From Halomonas sp. TA22 (lineage in GTDB: Bacteria > Pseudomonadota > Gammaproteobacteria > Pseudomonadales > Halomonadaceae), in NCBI RefSeq assembly GCF_013009075.1, contig NZ_CP053108.1:1116001-1180000 (forward strand): a DNA stretch of 64,000 nt, in the 5' to 3' direction. Each line of letters starts with the position of its first letter. Within the stretch, counting starts at the first letter, position 1. Positions 19,587 through 32,087 of the stretch are shown in pieces. The translations under genes were made by a program, and so were the position numbers. The notes under the pieces were generated by a model that ran no database searches, was not told the DNA's origin, and saw nothing but the letters and a program-made list of their open reading frames with translations.

Positions 19587-20063
19587 ATGGCTTTCGCACT
19601 CTCGACCATGCAGTTGACGAGCGATAATTTCGAAGCGCACGGCAAGATCCCTACTCGGCATAGCGGAGAGGGTGAGAACCTATCTCCCGCCTTGGCTTGG
19701 TCCGATCCACCCGAGGGAACCAAGAGCTACGCGATACTCTGCCATGATCCCGATGCCCCGCTGGTGCAGAATGGCATCTACGGTTTCGTGCACTGGGTAC
19801 TCTACAATTTGCCGGCCTCGACGGCACGGCTTGAAGAGGGAAGCGGTGGAGGTACCTCGGGAATGAACGATCATGGCGGGACCGGGTATACCGGCCCCAT
19901 GCCGCCGGAAGGTCATGGCCAGCATCACTACTATTTCCTTGTGCTGGCGCTGGATAGTGAACTCGATCTGCTGGCAGGTCTGACGATCGGGGAGTTTCTC
20001 GAGAAGGCGGAGCCGCATCTGATTGGCGTGAACCGCCTGGTGGGAACCTATCGGCGCGGCTGA
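19587..20063 (+). CDS. YbhB/YbcL family PEBP-like protein
   Basis: A 158-residue phosphatidylethanolamine-binding-protein relative: NLSPALAWSDPPEGTKSYAILCHDPDAP carries the DPDAP motif, followed by GFVHWVLYNLP and GYTGPMPPEGHGQHHYYF with the G-x-HxY/F pattern. Bacterial members are cytoplasmic or periplasmic and their physiological ligand is unclear. The ATG at 19587 has AAAGGAGG 8 bases upstream, which excludes the longer frame. It may be co-transcribed with the TetR gene. Confidence 0.88.
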   Translation: MAFALSTMQLTSDNFEAHGKIPTRHSGEGENLSPALAWSDPPEGTKSYAILCHDPDAPLVQNGIYGFVHWVLYNLPASTARLEEGSGGGTSGMNDHGGTGYTGPMPPEGHGQHHYYFLVLALDSELDLLAGLTIGEFLEKAEPHLIGVNRLVGTYRRG

Positions 20064-20078
20064 TGAGAACCTGCTTAG

Positions 20079-21017
20079 CTAGCTCTCATCCAGCCCCCGG
20101 GCCTTGCGCTCCTGGGGGAGTAGTGCGGCGTGGATCATGGCGTTGACGGGTGTCGCCACGCCGTACTCCTTGCCCAGCCTGACCACGGCCCCATTCTGCG
20201 CCTCAAGCTCCGAGGGCAGACCGGCGATGATATCGCGCTGCATCGAGGCGGTACTCTTGTCTGGCAGCGCATCGATAAACCCCAGCGCCTTTTCCACTGC
20301 GTTTTCGGGTAAGGCGACTCCCTTTGCGAGCCCCACTCGGTAGATCTCGACAAGCATCTGCTCGATCAATTGACGAGTTTCGGGCAGGGTGCGGCTCACC
20401 CCGATAGGGGCGCGAGTGAGAGAGCCGATGCCGCTCAAAGCGCAGATGAACAGGAACTTGCTCCAGATCGCGACCTGGATATCCTCCGCGATTTCTACTT
20501 GAGCGCCTGTGGCCTTGTCGAAAACCGCCTTCATGCGCTGAATGCGCTCGCTCGGCCGATTGTCGAGTTCACCGACACGAATGAAGGGGTCGATACCCGC
20601 GTGGCGTATCGTGCCTGGTGCTTCTCGCCAGGCCAGAATGCCGCACAGCCCACCCACCACATGGGCCTTGCCCAACACAGCGGCGACCTGCTCGGCTGCG
20701 TCCACGCCATTTTCCAGGGGGACGACGAAGCTTTCGGGTCCCATTAGCGGTCGTATCGCCTCTGCGGCTTCGGGTACCTGCCACGCCTTGACGGCGAGGA
20801 TCACGCACTCGACTTCGCCAATCGAGAAGGGGTCGTCGGTGGCTTTGGTCGGGGCGATCCGAAAGTCGCCGGCAATACTGCGGACCTTGAGGCCCTCCCG
20901 TTGAATGGCGGCCAGGTGCTCGCCGCGTGCGATGAAGGTGACATCCTCTCCTGCCTCGGCGAGACGCCCACCGAAATACCCGCCTACGCCTCCGGTACCG
21001 TAAATCGCGATGCGCAT
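20079..21017 (-). CDS. 2-dehydropantoate 2-reductase (ketopantoate reductase) family
   Basis: The 312-residue protein begins with the NADPH-binding Rossmann motif IAIYGTGGVGGYFGGRLAEAG and continues with ARGEHLAAIQREGLKV and VILAVKAWQV, typical of ApbA/PanE. The C-terminal domain has IWSKFLFICALSGIGSLTRAPIG, containing the conserved catalytic Lys/Asn/Ser region. PanE reduces ketopantoate in coenzyme A synthesis, but genomes often hold several paralogues, so panE itself is not certain. AAAGGAA precedes the ATG. Confidence 0.82.
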   Translation of the reverse strand: MRIAIYGTGGVGGYFGGRLAEAGEDVTFIARGEHLAAIQREGLKVRSIAGDFRIAPTKATDDPFSIGEVECVILAVKAWQVPEAAEAIRPLMGPESFVVPLENGVDAAEQVAAVLGKAHVVGGLCGILAWREAPGTIRHAGIDPFIRVGELDNRPSERIQRMKAVFDKATGAQVEIAEDIQVAIWSKFLFICALSGIGSLTRAPIGVSRTLPETRQLIEQMLVEIYRVGLAKGVALPENAVEKALGFIDALPDKSTASMQRDIIAGLPSELEAQNGAVVRLGKEYGVATPVNAMIHAALLPQERKARGLDES

Positions 21018-21066
21018 TAGCTTTCCTTATTGATGCTGTGCCGTTGATCAAGCGCGTGTTCTGTCG

Positions 21067-22023
21067 TCACTCGCTCAGCCGTGCCATGGCCTGTTCCGCT
21101 TCCCCCTGCCACTGACTGGGGAGAGTGGCGGCTTGGCGTAGCGCCTGGCGCGCTTCGGTGTGTTCACCGCTCTCCTCCAGCAGGAGTCCCAGATTCAGCC
21201 AAGCGACCGCCAGTGTGGGGTCTTGCTCAATCGCCTGGCGGAAAGCATTCGCCGCTCCCTCGCCATTGTCTGAAGCATATTCGGCATTGCCAAGGGCGAA
21301 CCAGCCCAGGGCGAACGCAGGCCAACGTTTCACCATGGCGTGCCAGGCGGGCAGGGCATCGCTCGCGCCGCTGGCCTGTTCGAAGGCGGCCGTGGCCTCC
21401 ATCGCACGGTGTGGACGTACCGTGGCCGGTAGCTCGCCCGGTGGCAGTACGACCATCGCCCAACGGTCGCTGCGCGCCCAGGTGGCGTCGAAGCGGCGGA
21501 ATGATTCACGCCGGTCTGCCTCTTCTCCGCTGTGCAGGGTCAGTAGCTTCTCGTCCAGGTCATAGCCTATGGCCACCGCGTAATGCCACATGGGCCAGGC
21601 GGGCAGCGACAGATTCTGCATCACGATGACCGGGTGACCTGCATCGAGCTCACCAAGCAGTGACTGGAAATTGCCATCGAGTAGAAAGCCGATACGATCG
21701 TAACGGCGCACGGTGGCCTGCATCTCCGGCTGTACGCTGCCCTCGCGTCCCGGCAGGAACACCTGGGGAATCAGCGTGTCGACACTGACGTCGATGCCAC
21801 TGGCGTTGAGTGCCATGGCCAGTGATGCGGGTCCGCACTGATACTCGCGCTGGGCGTGGAAGGGGACACCCGGCAGGTAGGTTCGCTCGGCAATGCCCAT
21901 GTCGGCAGGGCTCGACAGGCGAGGGCCCGTCGCACAGCCCGTCAGTAGCAGAAACGTGATTGCCAACAGCACAACGCCCGCGAAGCGGGCGTTGGATGTC
22001 TTGATCGTGATGCGTCGAGACAT
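21067..22023 (-). CDS. PA2778-family cysteine peptidase lipoprotein with TPR repeats
   Basis: A lipoprotein of 318 residues: signal peptide with the lipobox LLLTGC (Cys 30), then a C39-like papain-fold domain with catalytic cysteine at about 63 in REYQCGPASLAMAL, and the histidine in MWHYAVAIGYD. The C-terminal third has TPR-like helices (WFALGNAEYASDNGEGAANAF, AWLNLGLLLEESGEH). This architecture defines the PA2778 family, regularly found next to a PA2779-family gene, as here, with 10 bp between them. Substrate unknown. The start at 22023 gives a well-formed signal peptide. Confidence 0.82.
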   Translation of the reverse strand: MSRRITIKTSNARFAGVVLLAITFLLLTGCATGPRLSSPADMGIAERTYLPGVPFHAQREYQCGPASLAMALNASGIDVSVDTLIPQVFLPGREGSVQPEMQATVRRYDRIGFLLDGNFQSLLGELDAGHPVIVMQNLSLPAWPMWHYAVAIGYDLDEKLLTLHSGEEADRRESFRRFDATWARSDRWAMVVLPPGELPATVRPHRAMEATAAFEQASGASDALPAWHAMVKRWPAFALGWFALGNAEYASDNGEGAANAFRQAIEQDPTLAVAWLNLGLLLEESGEHTEARQALRQAATLPSQWQGEAEQAMARLSE

Positions 22024-22033
22024 GGGACTCGGC

Positions 22034-22432
22034 TCAGCGAGTGAAGGGAAAGACATTGGTGAGGCCAAGAATGTCGGTGATCAGCAGCAGCACGAAGATG
22101 AACACGACTGCACCTACGACACTGGCACCGGCCGGAAGTTGGTCGAGATGATCAGCCATCTGGCGCACTTCCTCATCGGAGAGGGCGGCTACACGCGCTT
22201 CGATATCGGCGGGATCCACCCCTTGCGCGAGAAGTTGCTCCTGCACTTCCTGGCGAGCCAGCACTTCGCTGATGCGCTCGCGATCAGCGCTGACCTGGTT
22301 GGCTTGCAGAGCGTCCTGGGTGGAAACCAGAGCCGTCGTGGGAGCAGGCTGCGGTGCGGCGACGGCCTGCAGGCTGCCGAGCACCAGAAAAGCGATCAGC
22401 AGTGGGCTGAGGATTTTAGAGAGCGATTTCAT
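22034..22432 (-). CDS. PA2779-family small membrane protein
   Basis: A 132-residue protein with a signal peptide ending near AVAA, a soluble E/Q/V-rich stretch (DRERISEVLARQEVQEQLLAQGVDP), and one C-terminal transmembrane helix (VVGAVVFIFVLLLITDILGL). This matches the PA2779 family. It precedes the PA2778-type peptidase in the same operon and may be its partner or substrate. That functional link is inference from genomic pairing. AAAGGAA lies before the ATG. Confidence 0.8.
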   Translation of the reverse strand: MKSLSKILSPLLIAFLVLGSLQAVAAPQPAPTTALVSTQDALQANQVSADRERISEVLARQEVQEQLLAQGVDPADIEARVAALSDEEVRQMADHLDQLPAGASVVGAVVFIFVLLLITDILGLTNVFPFTR

Positions 22433-22639
22433 CGTGTTAGGTTCCTTTTCTTTTCTATGATTGGCTTCCGGGCTCTTGATGATCCTGGCTTTTTGTCTTG
22501 CATCTTTCTGGTGCCATTCCAGTATAGAGCTAGACCGTTATGATTTTCATGCCTTTTTCACGTCACGTCCAGTCGTGCCAGGGCATCAGCTGCAATGAGA
22601 TTGCCAGCCCGCCGTAACGGGCGGGCTGACTTGCCAGAG

Positions 22640-25402
22640 TCATTGGGTCGTCACGCCACGCTGGGTGTGATGAATCGTCTTGCCCTTGCGCCGCAAGATG
22701 GCCTTTTCCAATTCGACGATCAGATAGATCGCCAGGCTGCCGATGAGGATTGCCAGCCAGTGCATGGCGCTTAGCGCATCGCTCTCGAAGATCGCTTGCA
22801 TGAAAGGTAGATACGTCCAGGCAAGTTGCAGCAGTATGACGATACCAATGGCGAGCCACACCGGCCGGCTGCCGAAGAATCCCTCCTTGGAAAGCGTGCT
22901 GTTGATCAGGAAGCGACTATTGATGAGATAGGCCGCACTGCCCATCACCAGCATGTTGACGGCACCGCTGCGTGCCAGTGCTTCACTGCCACCCTGTCCA
23001 TAGAGTATCCAGCCGAACATGCCGAAAACGCCTATCAGCAGTAGTACCGAGACGAAGACTACCCGCCACAATAAAAACAGGTCGAGCAGCGGGGCAGCGG
23101 GGTCGCGAGGGGAGCGCTGCATGATGTCCGTCTCGGCATTCTCGAACGCCAGGGCTAGGCCCAAGGATACCGCGACCACCATGTTGACCCAGAGTGCCTG
23201 CAGTGGCGTGACCGGCAGCAGCATGCCTGCCAGCACCGCCAGCATGATCGCCAGCCCCTGGCCACCATTGGTGGGCAGGATGAAGGTGATGGTCTTGCGA
23301 ATGTTATCGTAGACCTTGCGCCCCTCTTTGATGGCGCTGACGATCGTTGCGAAATTGTCGTCGGCTAGCACCATTTCGGCCGCCTCCTTGGCCGCCTCGG
23401 TGCCTTGGATGCCCATGGCGACACCTACATCGGCACGCTTGAGCGCCGGTCCGTCGTTGACGCCGTCGCCGGTCATCGCACATACGCCGCCCTTGGCCTG
23501 CATTGCCTTGACCAGGCGTAGCTTGTGCTCCGGCGCGGCGCGGGCAAAGACGTCCACCTCCTCGATGATCCTTTCCAGCTCTTCATCCGACATGGCCTCG
23601 ACTTCCTTGCCGGTCATGGCACGCTCGGTATGGGCAAACCCGAGCTGCCTGGCAATGGCGAGTGCCGTGACGGCATGATCACCGGTGATCATGACCGGGC
23701 GAATGCCCGCAGTTAGGCAATCCTTGACTGCCTCGATCACCTCCGAGCGGGGTGGATCCAGCAGGCCTACCAGGCCAAGCAGAACCAAGCCCTGATCGGC
23801 GTCCTTATCGTCGAGCTCCTGAATGTCGCTGGCATCCTTCTCGGCGAGCGCCAGTACACGAAGTCCCTGGGCGGAAAGCTCATGGATGCGCTCCTCCCAA
23901 TGCTGCGCATCGAGATCGGTGTCGCCTTCAGCGGTACGTACCCGGTCACACATCTCCAACAAGCGGTCCGGCGCGCCCTTGACGAGCAGCCGCTGCTTGC
24001 CGTCGATCTCGTTCAGGGTGGCCATGTACTTGCGCTCGGATTCAAAGGGGATGGAATCCAGGCGCGGATGATCGTCACGCAGCTCGCTTACCGACAGCTC
24101 AGCCTTGGCGGCGGCGACCACTAGAGAGCCTTCGGTGGGGTCGCCATGTATGCGCCAGCGCTCCTCCTCCTGGGCCAGTTCGGCGTCATTGCACAGGGCA
24201 CCAACGATGAGAAAATGCTCGAGGTTGGCATGTTCTCGAATGGCGATCGCTTCGCTCGTCTCGTCACTCGAGCCGCTCTCGTCAGCTACCCGAAATTCAC
24301 CTTCTGGAGCGAAACCGACCCCCTCGATGTGTACCTGGCCTTCGGCAAGATAGATTGCCTGTGCCGTCATCTCATTGCGCGTCAAGGTGCCGGTCTTGTC
24401 GGAAAAGATGGTCGAGATCGAGCCCAATGTCTCCACGGCAGGCAGGCGTCGTATGATGGCGTTGCGTTTCGCCATGGTCTGCACACCCAATGCCAGACTG
24501 ATGGTGACGATGGCGGGTAACCCTTCGGGAATCGCTGCTACGGCCAGACCTACCGCTGCCATGAACATTTCAACCAGTGGCTGGTCGTGAACAAGGATGC
24601 CGAACAAGCCAGTCAGCAGCGCTGCGCCGAGAATGAAGAAGGCCAGCATATGCCCCGCGCGATCGATCTGGCGCAGCAGAGGTGTCTTGAGCTGCTCCAC
24701 CTTACGCAGCATCTCGGAGATCCGCCCAATCTCGGTATTGGTCGCGGTTTCCACGACCAGCCCCTGGGCGCTGCCTTGGACTACGATGGTACTGGCATAG
24801 GCCATGCTGGTCCGATCGCCCAGGTCAGCGCCTTCCTCCACCGGTTCGATACTCTTGTCCACCGGCGTCGATTCGCCCGTCAGCGCAGCCTCCTCGGTAC
24901 GAAAACGACGCGCTTCGATCAGGCGCAGGTCGGCGGGTACCCGGTCGCCGCTCTCCAGCATCACGATGTCGCCGGGTACCAGTTCCTTGGCATCGACCTC
25001 GCGGCGCTTTCCCTCACGAATCACCTGGGCATGCGGTGAGAGCATGCCGCGTATACTCTCCAGGGCCTGCTCCGCCTTGCCCTCCTGAATGAAGCCGATC
25101 ATCGCCACGATGACCACCACACCGACGATCGCTGCCGCATCGAGAATGTGGCCGAGCCCAAGGCTTGCTAGAGCGGCCACCAGCAGGATGTACATGAGAA
25201 TGTTGTTGAATTGCTCGAGAAGCCGCTTCCACCAAGGGCGTCCCTGCTCCTGCTGCAGCTCGTTGGGGCCATGCTTGTCGAGGCGCTGCTCGGCTTCGCT
25301 ATCGGTCAGTCCCTTGTCCGAGCTACCCAGCCGCTCCAAGCCCTCTTCAAGTGCAAGCGCGTGCCAGCCAGTACGCGAATCGTCGGGTTTCCGTTCCGCC
25401 AT
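22640..25402 (-). CDS. P-type (P2-like) cation-transporting ATPase
   Basis: A 920-residue inner-membrane pump with the phosphorylation motif SDKTGTLTRNEMT, the A-domain TGES (AALTGESTPVDKS), the M4 motif AAIPEGLPAIVTISLALG (PEGL, as in Ca2+/SERCA-like pumps), and a hinge VCAMTGDGVNDGPALKRADVGVAMG. About ten helices are visible (four before and six after the large loop). The PEGL motif points to a P2A-type Ca2+ (or related Na+/K+-like) ATPase rather than a heavy-metal pump. The exact ion is unproved. It is a single gene on the minus strand. Confidence 0.9.
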   Translation of the reverse strand: MAERKPDDSRTGWHALALEEGLERLGSSDKGLTDSEAEQRLDKHGPNELQQEQGRPWWKRLLEQFNNILMYILLVAALASLGLGHILDAAAIVGVVVIVAMIGFIQEGKAEQALESIRGMLSPHAQVIREGKRREVDAKELVPGDIVMLESGDRVPADLRLIEARRFRTEEAALTGESTPVDKSIEPVEEGADLGDRTSMAYASTIVVQGSAQGLVVETATNTEIGRISEMLRKVEQLKTPLLRQIDRAGHMLAFFILGAALLTGLFGILVHDQPLVEMFMAAVGLAVAAIPEGLPAIVTISLALGVQTMAKRNAIIRRLPAVETLGSISTIFSDKTGTLTRNEMTAQAIYLAEGQVHIEGVGFAPEGEFRVADESGSSDETSEAIAIREHANLEHFLIVGALCNDAELAQEEERWRIHGDPTEGSLVVAAAKAELSVSELRDDHPRLDSIPFESERKYMATLNEIDGKQRLLVKGAPDRLLEMCDRVRTAEGDTDLDAQHWEERIHELSAQGLRVLALAEKDASDIQELDDKDADQGLVLLGLVGLLDPPRSEVIEAVKDCLTAGIRPVMITGDHAVTALAIARQLGFAHTERAMTGKEVEAMSDEELERIIEEVDVFARAAPEHKLRLVKAMQAKGGVCAMTGDGVNDGPALKRADVGVAMGIQGTEAAKEAAEMVLADDNFATIVSAIKEGRKVYDNIRKTITFILPTNGGQGLAIMLAVLAGMLLPVTPLQALWVNMVVAVSLGLALAFENAETDIMQRSPRDPAAPLLDLFLLWRVVFVSVLLLIGVFGMFGWILYGQGGSEALARSGAVNMLVMGSAAYLINSRFLINSTLSKEGFFGSRPVWLAIGIVILLQLAWTYLPFMQAIFESDALSAMHWLAILIGSLAIYLIVELEKAILRRKGKTIHHTQRGVTTQ

Positions 25403-25522
25403 CCTTCACCTCCGCATTGGATTCGATCATGCCTAGCTGTATCACAAAGCCAGGCTTCTCGCAGTGATGAGGGGCAAGTTTAGCGCTGTAGTGCAGTGAT
25501 GAGGTGGCAAGAGGAGAGACTG

Positions 25523-26581
25523 CTACCCCACCTTGTAGGAGTGCGGTGTTTCGGCAAGCAGGCCACGCCCACCCGCGAGTGTTAGAGCGAGGTCATGGAG
25601 CCCCTCCCAGAGAGGCAGGGGATTGGCCCCTTTGATGGCAAGGTCGAGACGTTGAGCAAACAGCAGCAACTTGTGCAAACGCTTGATTGGGAGGCGGTTG
25701 AGCGCCTGCTGATAGGTAGGGCGACGCTTGTCGAAGATCATCGGCTTTTGCGATTTACAGGCGTGCTCGAAGCTCTGCCCCTGGTCCATGTGCTGATAGA
25801 GAGAGAGTAGGGTGCGAAGCTCACGGGTCAGTGCCCAGAGGATGAGCGTCGCCTCGGCCCCTTCGCCTTTCAGGCCCTGCATGATACGTGATGCGCGCTC
25901 GCGTTCACCTCGCAAGCAGGCATCCGTTAACGTAAAGACATCATAACGAGCGCTATCCTGGACACCTCCGGCAATGGTCGCGCTATCGACCCGAGCGCCG
26001 GGAGGCAGCAGCAGTGCTAGTTTTTGCAGTTCCTGGTCGGCCGCCAGAAGATTGCCTTCGGTACGCTCGCCAAGCAGGCGTGCAGCCTCCATGTCCATGC
26101 TGAGACCATGCCGGCCCGCGCGGTCTCGCATCCAGAAGCCCAGACGCTGGTGATCCACAGGCCATACCGGTGCGAAAAGCCCGATCTTGTCGAGTGCCTT
26201 GAACCAGCGGCTCTGTTGCTGTTTGCGATCGAGCTTGCTCGCCGAGATCAAGAGCATGTTGTCGCTGCCCTTGGCTTGCTCAGCATAGGCTTCCAGCGCC
26301 TTGCCACCCTCTTGCCCCGGAGACTGGTTGCCCAGTCTCAGCTCGATCAGCTTGGACTGGGCGAACAGCGATAGACTCGCGGCGGATTCGGTAAGGCGCC
26401 CCCACTGGAAGTTGGCCTCGACATGCAGGACATCGCGCTCCTCGATGCCATGCTCGCGCGCCGCACTACGTACGGCATCACAGGCCTCCATGTGAATCAA
26501 TGGCTCGTCGCCGGCGACTATCACCACCGATGGCAAGCGCTTGGCCAACTCCTCGGGGAGTTTGTCGGGAAATACCTTCAT
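25523..26581 (-). CDS. holA: DNA polymerase III delta subunit HolA
   Basis: HolA is the wrench subunit of the clamp loader that opens the beta sliding clamp. The 352-residue protein has the family opening MKVFPDKLPEELAKRLPSVV and VVIVAGDEPLIHMEACDAVR, the clamp-interacting region LSLFAQSKLIELRLG, and LLGERTEGNLLAADQELQKLALL in the second domain. It is the last gene of the leuS-lptE-holA unit, the arrangement common in gammaproteobacteria. Four bp separate it from lptE. Confidence 0.93.
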   Translation of the reverse strand: MKVFPDKLPEELAKRLPSVVIVAGDEPLIHMEACDAVRSAAREHGIEERDVLHVEANFQWGRLTESAASLSLFAQSKLIELRLGNQSPGQEGGKALEAYAEQAKGSDNMLLISASKLDRKQQQSRWFKALDKIGLFAPVWPVDHQRLGFWMRDRAGRHGLSMDMEAARLLGERTEGNLLAADQELQKLALLLPPGARVDSATIAGGVQDSARYDVFTLTDACLRGERERASRIMQGLKGEGAEATLILWALTRELRTLLSLYQHMDQGQSFEHACKSQKPMIFDKRRPTYQQALNRLPIKRLHKLLLFAQRLDLAIKGANPLPLWEGLHDLALTLAGGRGLLAETPHSYKVG

Positions 26582-26584
26582 GCA

Positions 26585-27088
26585 CTACCTTCCGCTAAGC
26601 GTGCGCAGGCGATCGAGAAGCTGGCTGGCGGCGGCTTGGCGCAGGCGCTCATGGGCTTCGCCACGCAGCTCTTCCTGGGCGAGAAGGTTAGCGTCGTTTA
26701 CGATGATACGGGTCTCGACATTGAGTTGTTGCTGATCGAGCAGATAGGCGCCATCTGCCCGCCGCTGCACCGAAAAAGGGGCAATGAGGCGGACCTCTAT
26801 CTCCTGGCTGCCGGCATCACCGAAGGTCCGCGGAATCTCCTGGAACGTCTCCTGCCCCAGATTGAGCACCAGGTCGGCTTGACTGGTGATGCGGGTGCCG
26901 GCGTTTTCCAGCATGGCGCGAACTACAGGGAGCAGATCGCTATCGGCGCCGGCAAGGAACAGCGATTCCACTCCCAGCAGCGGGGTGTCGTAGCCTCTCA
27001 GGCGAAAACCGCAGCCCGACAGCAGCAGCATCGTCGAGCCTGCCATGAGCAGGTTTGAGGTTCTTGTCAGGAAGGTGCGGCGCTTCAT
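26585..27088 (-). CDS. lptE: LPS-assembly lipoprotein LptE
   Basis: LptE plugs the LptD barrel and helps insert lipopolysaccharide into the outer membrane. The protein (about 167 residues) has a short signal peptide with lipobox LLLSGC followed by GFRLRG, the conserved start of mature LptE, and a later QQLNVETRIIVNDANLLAQEE segment. The ATG at 27088 is favoured because GAGG lies nine bases upstream. The ATG at 27097 has no room for one. It lies between leuS and holA. Confidence 0.9.
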   Translation of the reverse strand: MKRRTFLTRTSNLLMAGSTMLLLSGCGFRLRGYDTPLLGVESLFLAGADSDLLPVVRAMLENAGTRITSQADLVLNLGQETFQEIPRTFGDAGSQEIEVRLIAPFSVQRRADGAYLLDQQQLNVETRIIVNDANLLAQEELRGEAHERLRQAAASQLLDRLRTLSGR

Positions 27089-27100
27089 GGTGCTCATCCT

Positions 27101-30029
<2,929 letters not shown>

Positions 30030-32087
30030 ATGAAGTCATTGCTAAAAACACTGTTCAGCCTGCCTCGTCAACGCAAGCAGATCATTCAGTTGCTGGCTGA
30101 CTCCCTGCTCATCGTCCTAAGCTTGTTCATGGCGATGCTGTTGCGCTTGGATAGCGTCTCCTTCCTGTCAGATCCCGGTGTGTGGACGGTATTGCCGGTA
30201 ATGGTTCCCGTCAGTCTGTACATCTTCATTCGCCTGGGTTTTTACCGTGCCATCATCCGCTACATGGGACTCAAGGCCGTCCAGGCGGTACTGGGAGGAG
30301 TTCTTGGGTCGGCACTGACGCTCGCGCTGATCAGTTTTCTGTTCGATCTGCCGATTCCCCGCTCAGTGCCCTTCATCTATGCCATGCTGGCGCTCATTAC
30401 CATTGGCGGCGCGCGCCTTGCCCTGCGCTTGCTCTATCAGCATGGGCAGCAGCGCCTCAAGACCCGCGTACTGATTTACGGTGCCGGAGCGGCTGGACGT
30501 CAACTGGTGATGTCGGTACGCCATGGACGAGACTACGAGCCGATCGCCTTCGTCGACTTTGCCCCCAAATTACAGGGCACGGTCGTTCAGGGGCTCAAGG
30601 TCTACTCTCCGGACGATACCGAGCGGCTGATCGAGAGTTATGGGGTCGAAAAACTGCTTCTGGCTATCCCCGATGCCACACGCGCCCGTCGAATGGAAAT
30701 TCTCGAAGCGATCGAGCCGTTAACGATTCCGGTGCAGACCATTCCGGACATGGCAGATGTTATTTCCGGCAAAGCGCGTGTCAACGAATTGCGTGACGTC
30801 GCCGTTGAGGATCTTCTCGGGCGCGACCCCATTCCTCCCAATCCTGAGCTGATGGGTGCCAACATCAGCGGCAAGATCGTGATGGTGACGGGGGCGGGGG
30901 GATCGATCGGCAGTGAGCTGTGCCGTCAGATCCTGCGGCAACATCCTCGCCAATTGCTGCTGCTCGATATCTCCGAATTCGGACTCTATCGAATCGAGCA
31001 GGACCTTCAGCGTATTGCCAAAGCGGAGTCCCTTGGGGTGCCGGTCAAGCCCATTCTGTGTTCAGTGCAAAACCGAGACAGAATGAGAATCATCTTGAGC
31101 ACTTTCAAGGTGCAGACGCTTTTCCACGCTGCCGCTTATAAGCATGTGCCTATGGTCGAACTCAACATGGCAGAGGGCCTGCGCAACAATATCTTCGGCA
31201 CTCAGGCTGTCGCCGAAGCGGCCATTGCCTGTCAGGTAAGTGACTTCGTGCTGGTATCGACCGATAAGGCGGTGCGCCCGACCAATATCATGGGGGCAAG
31301 CAAGCGTATGGCAGAGCTGGTCTGTCAAGCCAAGGCGAGCCAGCAGAGTACGACACGTTTTTCCATGGTGCGCTTTGGCAATGTGCTCGGCTCGTCAGGC
31401 TCAGTTGTGCCTCTCTTTAGGCGTCAGATCGAGATGGGGGGACCGTTGACGGTGACGCATCCCGAGATTACGCGCTATTTCATGACCATTCCCGAGGCTG
31501 CGCAGCTCGTCATCCAGGCTGGTGCCATGGCTCGTGGTGGCGATGTCTTTGTGCTCGATATGGGTAAGCCGGTCAAGATCGCCGAACTGGCAGCCAGAAT
31601 GATCCGGCTGACGGGGCTTGAGCCGAGCTTTCCAGGCTCGGTACGTCAAGAGGCCAAAGCTGTTAAGACCAAGCCAGCCAGCGACGATGAGTCGTGGGAG
31701 CCTCCGTCACGCAAGGGGGATATCGAAATCGTCTTTACTGGCCTGAGGCCAGGCGAAAAACTTTACGAAGAGCTATTGATCGGTCAGGACGTGGGGGAAA
31801 CCCGGCATCCGCGTATCATGACTGCCAGTGAGGAGGCGCTCTCCTGGGATGAGCTAAAGCCTATCCTGGATGCCTTGGATCGGGCATGTGAAGAGCGCAA
31901 CTATCCGGAAGTCCGCGAGATATTCCTGAAAGCGGCGATCGGCTATCGTCCCGAAAGCGATATAGTCGATCATCAATGGATGGTCATGGAGCATCAAGCC
32001 AAGGCTGTCAGCAATGCAGAAGATGAAAAAGTGGTTGAACAGCAGCCAGCCGCTCTGTCCGTGGCATTTACTCCTTCGCGAATGTGA
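30030..32087 (+). CDS. Membrane-bound nucleotide-sugar 4,6-dehydratase (WbpM/PglF/CapD family)
   Basis: A 685-residue protein with four N-terminal transmembrane helices (about 20-120), a CoA-binding-like Rossmann region (LIYGAGAAGRQLVM, about 150) and a C-terminal short-chain dehydrogenase domain starting VMVTGAGGSIGSELC (about 290). Later motifs are AAYKHVPMVE, STDKAVRPTN(I)MGASKR and RFGNVLGSSGSV. Members convert UDP-GlcNAc to its 4-keto-6-deoxy form, the first step to QuiNAc, FucNAc or bacillosamine. It precedes the capsule genes and probably supplies the first sugar used by the initiating transferase at 52.4 kb (inference). Confidence 0.88.
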   Translation: MKSLLKTLFSLPRQRKQIIQLLADSLLIVLSLFMAMLLRLDSVSFLSDPGVWTVLPVMVPVSLYIFIRLGFYRAIIRYMGLKAVQAVLGGVLGSALTLALISFLFDLPIPRSVPFIYAMLALITIGGARLALRLLYQHGQQRLKTRVLIYGAGAAGRQLVMSVRHGRDYEPIAFVDFAPKLQGTVVQGLKVYSPDDTERLIESYGVEKLLLAIPDATRARRMEILEAIEPLTIPVQTIPDMADVISGKARVNELRDVAVEDLLGRDPIPPNPELMGANISGKIVMVTGAGGSIGSELCRQILRQHPRQLLLLDISEFGLYRIEQDLQRIAKAESLGVPVKPILCSVQNRDRMRIILSTFKVQTLFHAAAYKHVPMVELNMAEGLRNNIFGTQAVAEAAIACQVSDFVLVSTDKAVRPTNIMGASKRMAELVCQAKASQQSTTRFSMVRFGNVLGSSGSVVPLFRRQIEMGGPLTVTHPEITRYFMTIPEAAQLVIQAGAMARGGDVFVLDMGKPVKIAELAARMIRLTGLEPSFPGSVRQEAKAVKTKPASDDESWEPPSRKGDIEIVFTGLRPGEKLYEELLIGQDVGETRHPRIMTASEEALSWDELKPILDALDRACEERNYPEVREIFLKAAIGYRPESDIVDHQWMVMEHQAKAVSNAEDEKVVEQQPAALSVAFTPSRM

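Noticed and set aside
22606-22627. GC-rich hairpin (AGCCCGCC / GGCGGGCT) after the P-type ATPase
   Set aside because: The stem is good but no T tract follows on either strand, so a terminator call was not made.
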